DNA from: CAZIVE01 sp964542435
Lineage (GTDB): Bacteria > Bacteroidota > Bacteroidia > Bacteroidales > Tannerellaceae
Length of the DNA: 9,383 bases
Direction: 5' to 3'
Assembly: GCA_964542435.1 (NCBI GenBank)
Contig: CAZIVE010000098.1
Location: forward strand, 1-9,383
The position numbers and the translations under genes were made by a program. Shown here one piece after another: positions 1 to 6,667 of the stretch. Under the pieces are notes generated by a model. It ran no database searches. It saw only the letters and a list, made by a program, of their open reading frames with translations, and had not been told where the DNA came from. Every line of letters begins with the position of its first letter. Within the stretch, counting starts at the first letter, position 1.

Positions 1-749
1 TTCAAATCCTTTTCCGTGATGGATTCTAACTGAACCTGAGGATGCCGTATTTCAGCAAAGCTCTGATAAACGAGATAACTCATCGCGATAACATTGAGAA
101 TCTGTATCAGCCAGGCATCGCATCGCGGCCAGATCAGATAAAGCAGGATAACCGCCAGGGAAAGGAACGCCAGCAATCGGACGAACTTACGAATCCACCG
201 CTTGTCCGTCCATTCCGCTTCAGAAAAATTATCCAGAACATAATGACGAACCCTGCTAAGGAAGATAAAGATAATCGTGAAATAAACGATCATCTGAACA
301 TATACAACAAGAGCATTGACAATTCCGAGCAAGGAATCCTTTCCCTGATTTTCATAAGCGATAAAACTCCATCGGCATTCCGCCGGCTGGTTAAGGAAAT
401 AGACGCCAAAGAAAAGGATGCTACATAAAGCAGGCAGGAAATGCAGCCAATGAATCGGACGCAGTTTGAATCCGGCATTATAATTACGGCAGACGAAAAG
501 CCAGAGCAAAGGCATCACCAGCGTGTTTGCCGAATATCCAAACGGAGCCAGCCACAATGCCAGATGATACCAACATTCACTCCGGCAGAAATTATAGAGA
601 TAGGTAGGAATCGTCGTGAAGACGATGATAGCCGCAGCATACGCATTTTCTCCCTTAAAGCGCGTGGCAATAAACAGCAACAGAACAAGCAGCAGCATAT
701 AGAAAATGCTGCCGAGGTTCACGACCAAAATGAATTCATGGTAAGTCAT
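1..749 (-). CDS. Seven-helix membrane protein, probable N-terminal sensor half of an AraC-type regulator (partial, cut by left window edge)
   Basis: An open reading frame on the minus strand begins with ATG at 749-747 and runs off the left edge after 249 codons with no stop. An in-frame TAA lies five codons upstream of the ATG, so this is the first possible start. The product begins MTYHEFILVVNLGSIFYMLL. Hydrophobic segments are visible at about residues 6-28, 36-53, 63-87, 99-118, 141-164, 186-207 and 212-231, which suggests seven membrane helices. Between helices 5 and 6 a charged stretch reads SEAEWTDKRWIRKFVRLL. From memory, this arrangement is common in Bacteroidota proteins with a membrane N-terminus followed by a cytoplasmic AraC helix-turn-helix domain, in which case the DNA-binding domain would be outside the window. 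A LytS-like sensor kinase or a membrane protein of unknown function is also possible. It has its own promoter, and it lies downstream of the glycosidase operon in the same direction, so a role in sugar sensing is plausible but unproven. Confidence 0.6.
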   Translation of the reverse strand, partial: MTYHEFILVVNLGSIFYMLLLVLLLFIATRFKGENAYAAAIIVFTTIPTYLYNFCRSECWYHLALWLAPFGYSANTLVMPLLWLFVCRNYNAGFKLRPIHWLHFLPALCSILFFGVYFLNQPAECRWSFIAYENQGKDSLLGIVNALVVYVQMIVYFTIIFIFLSRVRHYVLDNFSEAEWTDKRWIRKFVRLLAFLSLAVILLYLIWPRCDAWLIQILNVIAMSYLVYQSFAEIRHPQVQLESITEKDL

Positions 750-775
750 TTCGCTTGCTGTTTAAAAGGTGCGTA

Positions 776-805
776 CAAATATAGAATATTATTTTGAAAA
801 AGAAA
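776..805 (-). promoter_or_regulatory. Promoter of the seven-helix membrane protein gene
   Basis: Read on the minus strand, positions 783-776 give TATATTTG, a full match to the Bacteroidota -7 box TAnnTTTG. A TTTC at 805-802 sits 18 bp upstream and can serve as the -33 box (consensus TTTG). Transcription would start near 769, leaving a leader of only about 20 nt before the ATG at 749. No Shine-Dalgarno sequence is visible, which is usual in this phylum. Confidence 0.55.
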
Positions 806-900
806 GGATGAATAGGGAAGAAGTGGAAACAAATTAAAAGGCGGGCAAAATCTTATTAGCTTTATTTATATGTTGCAAAACACTATTTAGCAAAAAAACT

Positions 901-931
901 CTTGACAAATTAGTTCGGCAGTGTATCTTTG
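901..931 (+). promoter_or_regulatory. Strong Bacteroidota-type promoter for the small RNA unit
   Basis: On the plus strand TATCTTTG at 924-931 matches the -7 consensus TAnnTTTG, and CTTG at 901-904 lies exactly 19 bp upstream as a one-mismatch -33 box. The predicted start point is about 937-940. The only thing before the terminator at 1017-1054 is the structured segment described as a candidate small RNA, and no convincing coding sequence follows. Confidence 0.65.
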
Positions 932-937
932 CAACGT

Positions 938-1054
938 GGTTTTTTCATAATAGTATTAGATTTAAGGTTAACAAATTGGATTAGGGGTTGTCGTGAGACA
1001 GCCTTTAATTGTTTAAAGAGGTTCCTTCTCAATGGAAGAAACCTCTCTTTTTTT
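938..1054 (+). ncRNA. Candidate structured small RNA, about 115 nt
   Basis: This segment lies between a consensus promoter (901-931) and a rho-independent terminator (1017-1054) and has no plausible ORF. Its core is a 7-bp hairpin: GGTTGTC (986-992) pairs with GACAGCC (997-1003) through one G-U pair, closed by the GNRA tetraloop GTGA. An outer helix can form between AACAAATT (970-977) and AATTGTT (1007-1013) with one bulged A, leaving an asymmetric internal loop that contains GGATTAG. The result is a rod with an internal bubble followed by the terminator hairpin. It could be an independent regulatory RNA, possibly a 6S-like or Bacteroidales-1-like RNA, or a terminated leader left from a lost gene. 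It runs toward the 3' end of the glycosidase operon, so it could also act as an antisense RNA on readthrough transcripts. The identity is not established; the structure and boundaries are seen directly, and the start point is inferred. Confidence 0.55.
1017..1054 (+). terminator. Rho-independent terminator, possibly bidirectional
   Basis: AGAGGTT (1017-1023) pairs with AACCTCT (1040-1046). After one C-A mismatch, the helix continues with CTTC (1025-1028) against GAAG (1035-1038) around a six-base loop. A run of seven T follows at 1048-1054, a strong terminator for plus-strand transcription. Read from the other side it begins about 10 bp after the beta-galactosidase stop codon, but there the hairpin is followed only by TTTAAACAATTAAAGG, so minus-strand termination is likely weaker. 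Confidence 0.8.
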
Positions 1055-1056
1055 GT

Positions 1057-3576
1057 CTATTTCATTTTGACATAGGTCGATTGGGTAGGAAGTCCCTCGG
1101 TTTTAGCCGTGACTTTCACGGTTCCTCGATCCCCATTACTCTGAATCACGACGAGCGCTTTGCCATTGAACGCATTGCGATCGGGTTTCTTCAGACTGAC
1201 ATGATTGTTGGGATCGCCGTTGTCCGTTCCTACAATGACACCATTTCCTGAAACAGAGAAATGAATCATCTGGGAAGCATCGGGAACCAGATTGCCATCC
1301 TTATCCTGAATCTCCACCGTAATAAAGCTCAAGTCTTTACCGTCAGCATGGATCGAAGCACGGTCGGGTTTCATGACGACTTTTGCTGCTGCTCCGGCCG
1401 TATGTATTTCCTTGCTCATCACCTGTTGGCCATTCTTCAGAGAAACGACCTTCAACGTTCCCGGTTCGAAAGGCACACGCCAGCTGACATGAAAGACGCT
1501 GTCAGTCTTATGCTGTTTGCCCAGACTCTTGCCATTGAGGAAGAGTTCGGCTTCATCGGCGTTGTTATAATACGCCCAGACATCGACCGTCTCGCCCTTC
1601 TTCCAGTTCCAGTGCGGGAAGAGATAAAGCATCGTCTTGTTGGTCCATTCGCTTTGATACATGTAATATACATCCTTCGGGAAACCGGCGAGATCGACGA
1701 TTCCGAAGAAGCTGCTGCGGCTAGGCCATCCGTAAGGTGTAGGTTCGCCAAGATAGTCGAAACCGGTCCAGATGAACATACCGGAAACAAACGGAAGATG
1801 TTTGACAAGATTCCAGCTTCCTTCCTGTGTTGTACCCCAAGGAACGTGGCAGTTGTCATACGCAGAACAGCTGTTGCCGGGGCGTGTGAAAGGAATATCC
1901 CAACGATCCGGACGAACGAGGACCTTGTCTGAAGGCATCTCGTAAGCGCCACGAGTAGCAAGAGCAGAGGTGGATTCACTGATGATCAGTTTCTTTCCCG
2001 GGAAGTTCTTCGGGAAATCCTTCCATTCTGTCTCGTGATAGTTGAATCCGAGTACATCGAGAGCGCCGGAACGGAACAGATTGTTGTCGGTATAAGCCTG
2101 ATTGCAGGCAGCTGTTACGGGACGTGTCTTATCCAATTTCTTGACCACATTGGCCAAAGCGATGGTAATCAGTTCCTCGCCGTTCTTTGCCGAATCACTC
2201 GAAACGGCAGCACTGCCATGATGTGTGGCATTCAGAATCAGATTGGCCTGCTCCAGACTCAGCGAGCTGGCATCCACATCCACATTTTGTTCGATCACCT
2301 CATTGCCGATGCTCCACATGAAGACAGAAGGATGATTGCGGTCACGAAGGATCTGATCGGAGAGATCTTTCTCATACCACTGATCGAAATCATGCGAATA
2401 GTCGTACTGCACTTTCTGTTTGTGCCACATGTCGAAGGCTTCGTCCTGAACCAGGATTCCCATGCTGTCGCAAAGATCGAGCATCTCGGGAGCCGGAGGA
2501 TTGTGGCTGGTACGAATGGCATTCACACCCATATCTTTCATGATCTTAAGCTGACGTTCCAAAGCGCGGGTGTTGATGGCCGAGCCGAGGCATCCCAAAT
2601 CGTGATGCAGACAAACGCCACGAACTTTCAGAGGCTTCCCGTTCAAATAGAATCCGGTGGCAACATCGAAACGGAAAGTACGGAAGCCAAACAACGTTTC
2701 GTAACTATCCACCAGTTTGCCATTGGCGCGAAGTTCGGTGACCGCCTTGTAACGAGCCGGATTCTCCGTACTCCAGAGTTCCGGATTCTTAACCTCCATC
2801 TTCAGCGTGACGATCGTCGAATCCTTCATCGCTTCCGTGCTCTTCGATTCTGCCTGGCAAATAGGTTTGCCATCCATATCCTTGATGACAGTTCTCACGT
2901 CAACCGGAACAGCTTTGCCTGCGTTGCGCACCGTCACATCGATGTTCACTGTGCCCTTTTCGGCAGTCACTTCAGGCGTTGTGATGTAAGTTCCCCAATG
3001 ATCCACATGAATCTTGTTGGTTCTCACGAGCCATACATTGCGGAATATACCACTTCCAGAATACCAACGCGAATTGGGCTGCTTTGAATTGTCCACTTTC
3101 ACTGCAATCACATTCTTCTGATCTCCGTAAAGAAGATAAGGCGTCAGATCATAGCGGAACGAGATGAAGCCATACGGCCGATATCCCAACTTCTTGCCAT
3201 TGATCCAAACCGTACTGTTGCGATAGATGCCGTCGAAGTCGATGGAGATGATCTTGTCACGATCGGTCTCACGAACGGTAAAGGTCTTACGATACCAACC
3301 CAAACCGCCGGGAAGCGCACCGCCGCCCACTGTAGCAGGGAATGAGTCGGAGAAATCCGATTCGATACTCCAGTCATGAGGCACATTCAGAGTGCGCCAA
3401 CCGGAATCGTCGAATCCGGGAGCCGATGCATCCAAGGTAGAATCGGCCAGAGTGAAACGCCAGTTGTTGTCAAACGAAGCGCGTTCCCGTACCTTTTCCT
3501 GCGAACCGCAGGAGACGAACAGCAATCCTGCGATGGCCATGGAGCATCCAAAAATGATTTTTGCCAGATGTTTCAT
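1057..3576 (-). CDS. Lipoprotein glycoside hydrolase family 2, probable beta-galactosidase
   Basis: This 839-residue protein should hydrolyse terminal beta-linked sugars, most likely beta-D-galactosides, at the outside of the inner membrane or on the outer membrane. Residues 1-22 form a signal peptide ending LLFVSC, with Cys23 the probable lipidated residue. The GH2 sugar-binding jelly-roll domain covers about residues 35-185 and includes NVPHDWSIE and the SRWYSGSGIFRNVWL motif. An immunoglobulin-like domain follows at about 190-300, and the catalytic barrel at about 303-615. Glu426 in WSIGNE is the expected acid/base and Glu534 in IISESTS the expected nucleophile; TSHNPP is also intact. The C-terminus carries a DUF4982-like module (about 645-720) and an invasin/Big_1-like Ig domain (about 730-835). 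It is the second gene of a two-gene operon, starting 44 bp after the GH31 stop codon. The GH2 family is certain. Beta-galactosidase is the best guess, and other GH2 activities such as beta-glucuronidase are not excluded. Confidence 0.87.
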   Translation of the reverse strand: MKHLAKIIFGCSMAIAGLLFVSCGSQEKVRERASFDNNWRFTLADSTLDASAPGFDDSGWRTLNVPHDWSIESDFSDSFPATVGGGALPGGLGWYRKTFTVRETDRDKIISIDFDGIYRNSTVWINGKKLGYRPYGFISFRYDLTPYLLYGDQKNVIAVKVDNSKQPNSRWYSGSGIFRNVWLVRTNKIHVDHWGTYITTPEVTAEKGTVNIDVTVRNAGKAVPVDVRTVIKDMDGKPICQAESKSTEAMKDSTIVTLKMEVKNPELWSTENPARYKAVTELRANGKLVDSYETLFGFRTFRFDVATGFYLNGKPLKVRGVCLHHDLGCLGSAINTRALERQLKIMKDMGVNAIRTSHNPPAPEMLDLCDSMGILVQDEAFDMWHKQKVQYDYSHDFDQWYEKDLSDQILRDRNHPSVFMWSIGNEVIEQNVDVDASSLSLEQANLILNATHHGSAAVSSDSAKNGEELITIALANVVKKLDKTRPVTAACNQAYTDNNLFRSGALDVLGFNYHETEWKDFPKNFPGKKLIISESTSALATRGAYEMPSDKVLVRPDRWDIPFTRPGNSCSAYDNCHVPWGTTQEGSWNLVKHLPFVSGMFIWTGFDYLGEPTPYGWPSRSSFFGIVDLAGFPKDVYYMYQSEWTNKTMLYLFPHWNWKKGETVDVWAYYNNADEAELFLNGKSLGKQHKTDSVFHVSWRVPFEPGTLKVVSLKNGQQVMSKEIHTAGAAAKVVMKPDRASIHADGKDLSFITVEIQDKDGNLVPDASQMIHFSVSGNGVIVGTDNGDPNNHVSLKKPDRNAFNGKALVVIQSNGDRGTVKVTAKTEGLPTQSTYVKMK

Positions 3577-3620
3577 AATAAAGGATTATTAAATTAAATG
3601 ATACTGATTGTATTGTATTT

Positions 3621-6017
3621 TTATTCGCTCAATCTGAGTTTTACCTTGTTTTCCAATCCCGGAGCAGACAAACTGCGACTCTTCACGTTGACCTTCACCG
3701 AATGAAGCTGATTGTCGGAAGGAAGACAGATGAGACCGTCTGCTTCGGTTGCATCCGAGGCATATACTTTCAATGAAAGCTCGCTCCAATCCATCTGATC
3801 GGTGCATTGCGCCAGTTTGATATGCGGCAGGACAGATCCGTCACGCACGAGGATGACAGCCGGAATCTCGCCGGTCTGAATATGATTCCATCCGGCAGCA
3901 TAGACTTTCCCGCTTTGATAATCGATCCATTTTCCTCCGGGAAGATAGACGTCGCGTCCGTTGCCATCTTCAAGCAGCGGGGCAACCAGCATCTTGCTTC
4001 CGAAGAGATATTCATCTTCGACCAGCCAAGCGCCCGGATCATGCGGGAACTCTACAAAGAGCGCACGAACCATCGGCAATCCGGTCTCCGTACAATTCTT
4101 TGCTTCTGCATACACATAAGGCATCAGCTTGTATTTCATTTCAGCGCAAAGACGGAACGCCTTTACAAAACTCTCATTGTATAACCAAGGCTCTGTTGGA
4201 GGGGCACCGTGAGCGCGTGTATGTGAAGTCAGGAAACCGAACGGAAGCCAGCGACGATAGAGATTCTCCGGTGTCGTGGTGACAAAGCCGCCCATGTCAT
4301 GGCTCCAAAATGCGAAACCGCTCAAGCCGAAGGAAAGTCCGCCTCGGATGGTTCCAGCCAATCCGTTGTCGGTCGTTTCTGCATCGCCACCCCAATGCAA
4401 AGGATAACGCTGAGAACCGGCCCAGGCACTTCTTGCCCAGATAATGTTCTCGCCATGTACCTCGCGGATGATATCAGCCACGGCTTTGTTGTAACGAAGC
4501 GGATAGAGATTGTGTTCATACAGTCCGGATTTGCCGGAAGTATAAATGCCGTTATAAGGAGCCCCTTCGCCAAAGTCCGCCTTGATAGCGCTCACGCCCA
4601 TACGAATCAGATTCCCGATCTTGTCCTGATACCATTTCACGGTCTCGGGATTGGAGAAATCCAGCACGACATCTTCATACGGAAGCTGCCCGGTGCCGTT
4701 CTTTACATAAAGGCCCTTCTCAATCAGTTCATTGAAATATTTGTTTTTCGGAGTGAAATAGGGAAGCTGCCACAGGCAAACGCGGAAGCCCTCTTTCTTG
4801 AAATCGGAGAGCATCTTCTGCGGATCGGAGAAACGATCGGGAGCAAAACGGTAATCGCATTGCCAGTCGGTCTGGAACCAACCGGTATCGAAATGGATCA
4901 CATCAGCCGGAATCTTGTTCTGACGCAGTTTGTCTGCCACCTGATATCCTTCGTTCTGGCTGAAATAGCTGATACGGCTCATCCAGGTTCCGAACGACCA
5001 AAGCGGCGGCATGGCTGCTTTTCCCACGAGACTCGTATATTCATTCAGGATCTCTTTCGGTTCACCAAAGAAGATGAAGAAATCAAGAGCTTCGTCTCCC
5101 ATGTAAAGTCGGTTCACATTGTTATTGGTTGCACCGACATCGCAGGTCACGGGAGCTGAAGTATGCATAAACATTCCATAGCCGCGACTGCTCATGAAGA
5201 AGGGGATCGGTTTGTACATCTGATCGGTCTCGGGTCCTTGCGGATCGGTGACGAAGAGATTCAGTTTTTGTCCCACCTTATTCAGATGCGTAAACGATTC
5301 GCCGAAACCGAAGATCTTTTCATCGGGCAGGAGCGAGAAGACCGGATTGACGCTGCGGCTGTTGTCCGATCCACGTTTGATGAAACTGAACGGAATCACC
5401 TTCACCTGCGTCGAATCGTTGTCCACGAAACGGTAGCTCTTGGTCAATAACTTTCCGGATGCATCGCGCAGGATCAAACGCCACGGATACCGTTCGATGG
5501 TCAAACTACCATAGTCGCTTCTATAGGTAATGCTCTTGCCATTGTCCGTCATCTTCCAAACGTTGCTCACCGGCGGTTCGCCAGCAAGCATGAGCGACGG
5601 CTCCGCTTTCGGTTCAACGGGCGTTGTAAGCATACGGATTCGAAGCGTGCGCGGCGTTACAAAATCCACCTGAAACTTGAGAGCCGGATTATTGACGTAG
5701 GCAGGGCCGGGGAAATCCAGCATGTTCAAAGGCTGCGCCACGATGGTATTCGTATTGAATGCCTGACGCGGATAGAGATTGTAGCGTTTCCACACCAGCG
5801 AACCGCTTCCTTTGGCAGCGTCAAACTGTCCGAGGCTGTCCGCAAAGAAGAAGGTGTTGGTAAAGTCGAAGAAGTCCGTGCTCATGTCTTTGGCACGATT
5901 CATCAAGTACGGCTTTCCGTCATTAAGCGTAATCTGAGCTACGGCAGGAGTAGGAGCAGCGACGATAGCCGTTGCCAAAAGCAATGCCGAGGATACGATG
6001 GTTGAGATGTGATTCAT
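3621..6017 (-). CDS. Secreted glycoside hydrolase family 31, alpha-xylosidase (YicI) type
   Basis: This 798-residue enzyme should release alpha-linked xylose (or possibly glucose) from the non-reducing end of oligosaccharides. The N-terminus, ending TPAVAQ, is a Sec signal peptide probably cut after Ala27, so the enzyme is likely periplasmic. A beta-sandwich N-terminal domain runs to about residue 330 and includes FGFGESFTHLNK. The catalytic barrel spans about 335-640. KADFGE supplies Asp481 as the expected nucleophile, HWGGD supplies Asp545 as the expected acid/base, and GLSGFAFWSHDMGGF is well conserved. These stretches resemble Escherichia coli YicI (KTDFGE, HWGGD, GFWSHDIGGF, as recalled), which favours alpha-xylosidase over alpha-glucosidase. 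C-terminal beta domains follow to residue 798. The length is near that of YicI, and I see no PA14 insertion of the kind found in some xyloglucan alpha-xylosidases. It is the first gene of the operon and is followed after 44 bp by the GH2 gene. Exact specificity is inferred. Confidence 0.82.
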   Translation of the reverse strand: MNHISTIVSSALLLATAIVAAPTPAVAQITLNDGKPYLMNRAKDMSTDFFDFTNTFFFADSLGQFDAAKGSGSLVWKRYNLYPRQAFNTNTIVAQPLNMLDFPGPAYVNNPALKFQVDFVTPRTLRIRMLTTPVEPKAEPSLMLAGEPPVSNVWKMTDNGKSITYRSDYGSLTIERYPWRLILRDASGKLLTKSYRFVDNDSTQVKVIPFSFIKRGSDNSRSVNPVFSLLPDEKIFGFGESFTHLNKVGQKLNLFVTDPQGPETDQMYKPIPFFMSSRGYGMFMHTSAPVTCDVGATNNNVNRLYMGDEALDFFIFFGEPKEILNEYTSLVGKAAMPPLWSFGTWMSRISYFSQNEGYQVADKLRQNKIPADVIHFDTGWFQTDWQCDYRFAPDRFSDPQKMLSDFKKEGFRVCLWQLPYFTPKNKYFNELIEKGLYVKNGTGQLPYEDVVLDFSNPETVKWYQDKIGNLIRMGVSAIKADFGEGAPYNGIYTSGKSGLYEHNLYPLRYNKAVADIIREVHGENIIWARSAWAGSQRYPLHWGGDAETTDNGLAGTIRGGLSFGLSGFAFWSHDMGGFVTTTPENLYRRWLPFGFLTSHTRAHGAPPTEPWLYNESFVKAFRLCAEMKYKLMPYVYAEAKNCTETGLPMVRALFVEFPHDPGAWLVEDEYLFGSKMLVAPLLEDGNGRDVYLPGGKWIDYQSGKVYAAGWNHIQTGEIPAVILVRDGSVLPHIKLAQCTDQMDWSELSLKVYASDATEADGLICLPSDNQLHSVKVNVKSRSLSAPGLENKVKLRLSE

Positions 6018-6101
6018 AATGTAGTGATTTAAGTTTTATTCTTCTTGTGCGTCCAGATGCAGAACTCGCGAGTGCAAGACAGTCTGGCCGATGGTTGGCA
6101 A
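6018..6101 (-). other. 5' leader of the glycosidase operon
   Basis: This is the presumed untranslated leader between the promoter at 6102-6133 and the GH31 ATG at 6017, about 78 nt long if transcription starts near 6095. It has no Shine-Dalgarno sequence. CCAGA and TCTGG can pair across a 25-base interval that contains the palindrome ACTCGCGAGT, but the helix is short and interrupted. I see no known riboswitch. Confidence 0.4.
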
Positions 6102-6133
6102 CAAATATACGCATTAATAGATTAAAAAGCAAA
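6102..6133 (-). promoter_or_regulatory. Promoter of the GH31-GH2 operon
   Basis: Read on the minus strand, 6109-6102 is TATATTTG, a perfect -7 box (TAnnTTTG). TTTG at 6133-6130, a perfect -33 box, lies 20 bp upstream, one more than the usual 19. The start point would fall near 6095, about 78 nt before the GH31 start codon. Confidence 0.65.
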
Positions 6134-6185
6134 ATCGAGCCATCAATTAGAAATGGTTGTAAACGGCATGCAGCTCAGCCCAAAA

Positions 6186-6201
6186 TGTTCCACGTGGAGA
6201 G
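6186..6201. promoter_or_regulatory. Degenerate parS-like site in the divergent region
   Basis: TGTTCCACGTGGAGAG contains a complete left half-site and the core TCCACGTGGA of the parS consensus TGTTNCACGTGNAACA, but the last three positions (GAG instead of ACA) do not match. It lies about 53 bp upstream of the glycosidase promoter and 2.4 kb from the exact match at 8556-8571. It may be a weak or decayed ParB site, or an unrelated CACGTG palindrome. Confidence 0.35.
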
Positions 6202-6311
6202 TTTTAGTTTAAGAATGGCTGCAATAGTTGAAACCATCCTGAAGAATAGCCCGGAATAAGCCAGCCACGAGAGGGAAACGATTTGTTGAGACGCATTATA
6301 TGATGGCGAAG

Positions 6312-6342
6312 AAAATATTCAACCATGGTTAAAAATTATTTT
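6312..6342. repeat. ACCATGGT-centred AT-rich repeat, copy 1
   Basis: The last 21 bases (6322-6342), from ACCATGGTT through the AT-rich tail ending TTATTTT, are identical to 6387-6407. The left arm AAAATATT (6312-6319) is also shared but sits one base closer to the core than in copy 2. The centre AACCATGGTT is a perfect 10-bp palindrome with further imperfect symmetry outward. The two-fold symmetry and location between divergent genes suggest a protein-binding site, but I do not recognise the family. Confidence 0.6.
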
Positions 6343-6375
6343 GAGATTAGATGACGGAGCGTGAGACATTGTGAA

Positions 6376-6407
6376 AAAATATTTTGACCATGGTTAAAAA
6401 TTATTTT
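6376..6407. repeat. ACCATGGT-centred AT-rich repeat, copy 2
   Basis: This is the second copy, 65 bp centre to centre from copy 1, with 21 identical bases at 6387-6407 and the same AAAATATT left arm at 6376-6383. Positions 6382-6399 (TTTTGACCATGGTTAAAA) form an 18-bp palindrome with a single mismatched pair. A spacing of 65 bp is about six helical turns, so dimers bound to both copies would sit near the same face of the DNA. Confidence 0.6.
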
Positions 6408-6526
6408 CATAATGAATCAGCCAAAGAAACAGGCATAGACACGCAGCTAGATTCGGGAATCAGGCGAAAAAGAAAGGGAAAATCCATGACGAATGAAGGG
6501 TACGGAAGTTGAGAGATACGGAAAGG
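6408..6526. other. Intergenic stretch without recognised features
   Basis: This purine-rich stretch lies between the ACCATGGT repeats and the tandem promoter candidates of mnmG. I see no convincing ORF, RNA gene, terminator or repeat in it beyond a short TACGGAA repeat near 6501 and 6517, which is likely chance. Confidence 0.5.
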
Positions 6527-6557
6527 TCTGATAATTCAGAAAGAATAAATATCTTTG
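6527..6557 (+). promoter_or_regulatory. Upstream promoter candidate for mnmG
   Basis: TATCTTTG at 6550-6557 matches the -7 consensus, and TCTG at 6527-6530 (one mismatch to TTTG) lies exactly 19 bp upstream. It would give a leader of about 100 nt before mnmG. It forms a tandem pair with the candidate at 6587-6617. Confidence 0.5.
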
Positions 6558-6586
6558 CTGATCGAAAAAAAGGAAACGGACAGTGT

Positions 6587-6617
6587 TTTCGCTTCACAAC
6601 ATAGGTTTTTATCTTTG
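6587..6617 (+). promoter_or_regulatory. Proximal promoter candidate for mnmG-uvrC
   Basis: TATCTTTG at 6610-6617 matches the -7 consensus, with TTTC at 6587-6590 exactly 19 bp upstream as a one-mismatch -33 box. Transcription would start near 6624, giving a leader of about 44 nt. No other promoter is visible closer to the ATG at 6668. Confidence 0.6.
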
Positions 6618-6667
6618 AAGACAACGATCACTGGTTTCATCAACTCTAAAATAAAGAATCATAAAGG

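Noticed and set aside
42..797. Two plus-strand open frames opposite the left-edge membrane protein
   Set aside because: They are rich in polar residues with no recognisable domain. The minus-strand frame has a promoter, a proper ATG and seven hydrophobic segments, so it is the real gene.
2035..3087. A 350-codon open frame on the plus strand inside the GH2 gene
   Set aside because: It lies antisense to a clearly conserved GH2 enzyme, has no recognisable domain or promoter, and its composition reflects the complementary strand of the real gene.
4299..5159. A 286-codon open frame on the plus strand inside the GH31 gene
   Set aside because: It is antisense to the catalytic domain of GH31, where conserved motifs show the minus strand to be coding. 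No family resemblance was seen.
6018..6101. A riboswitch or attenuator in the GH31 leader
   Set aside because: The potential CCAGA/TCTGG helix is short and interrupted, there is no U-tract, and no known riboswitch core is recognisable.
6047..6259. A 70-codon plus-strand frame in the intergenic region
   Set aside because: It starts at a non-ATG codon, overlaps the glycosidase promoter and the parS-like site, and resembles nothing I know.
6312..6407. A CRISPR array or minicircle-type iteron cluster from the repeated ACCATGGT element
   Set aside because: There are only two copies, no further units at regular spacing and no cas genes or replication initiator nearby.
6018..6667. A replication origin next to mnmG
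   Set aside because: I saw no DnaA boxes (TTATNCACA) in either orientation. The parS evidence suggests only that the origin may be near, not that it is here.
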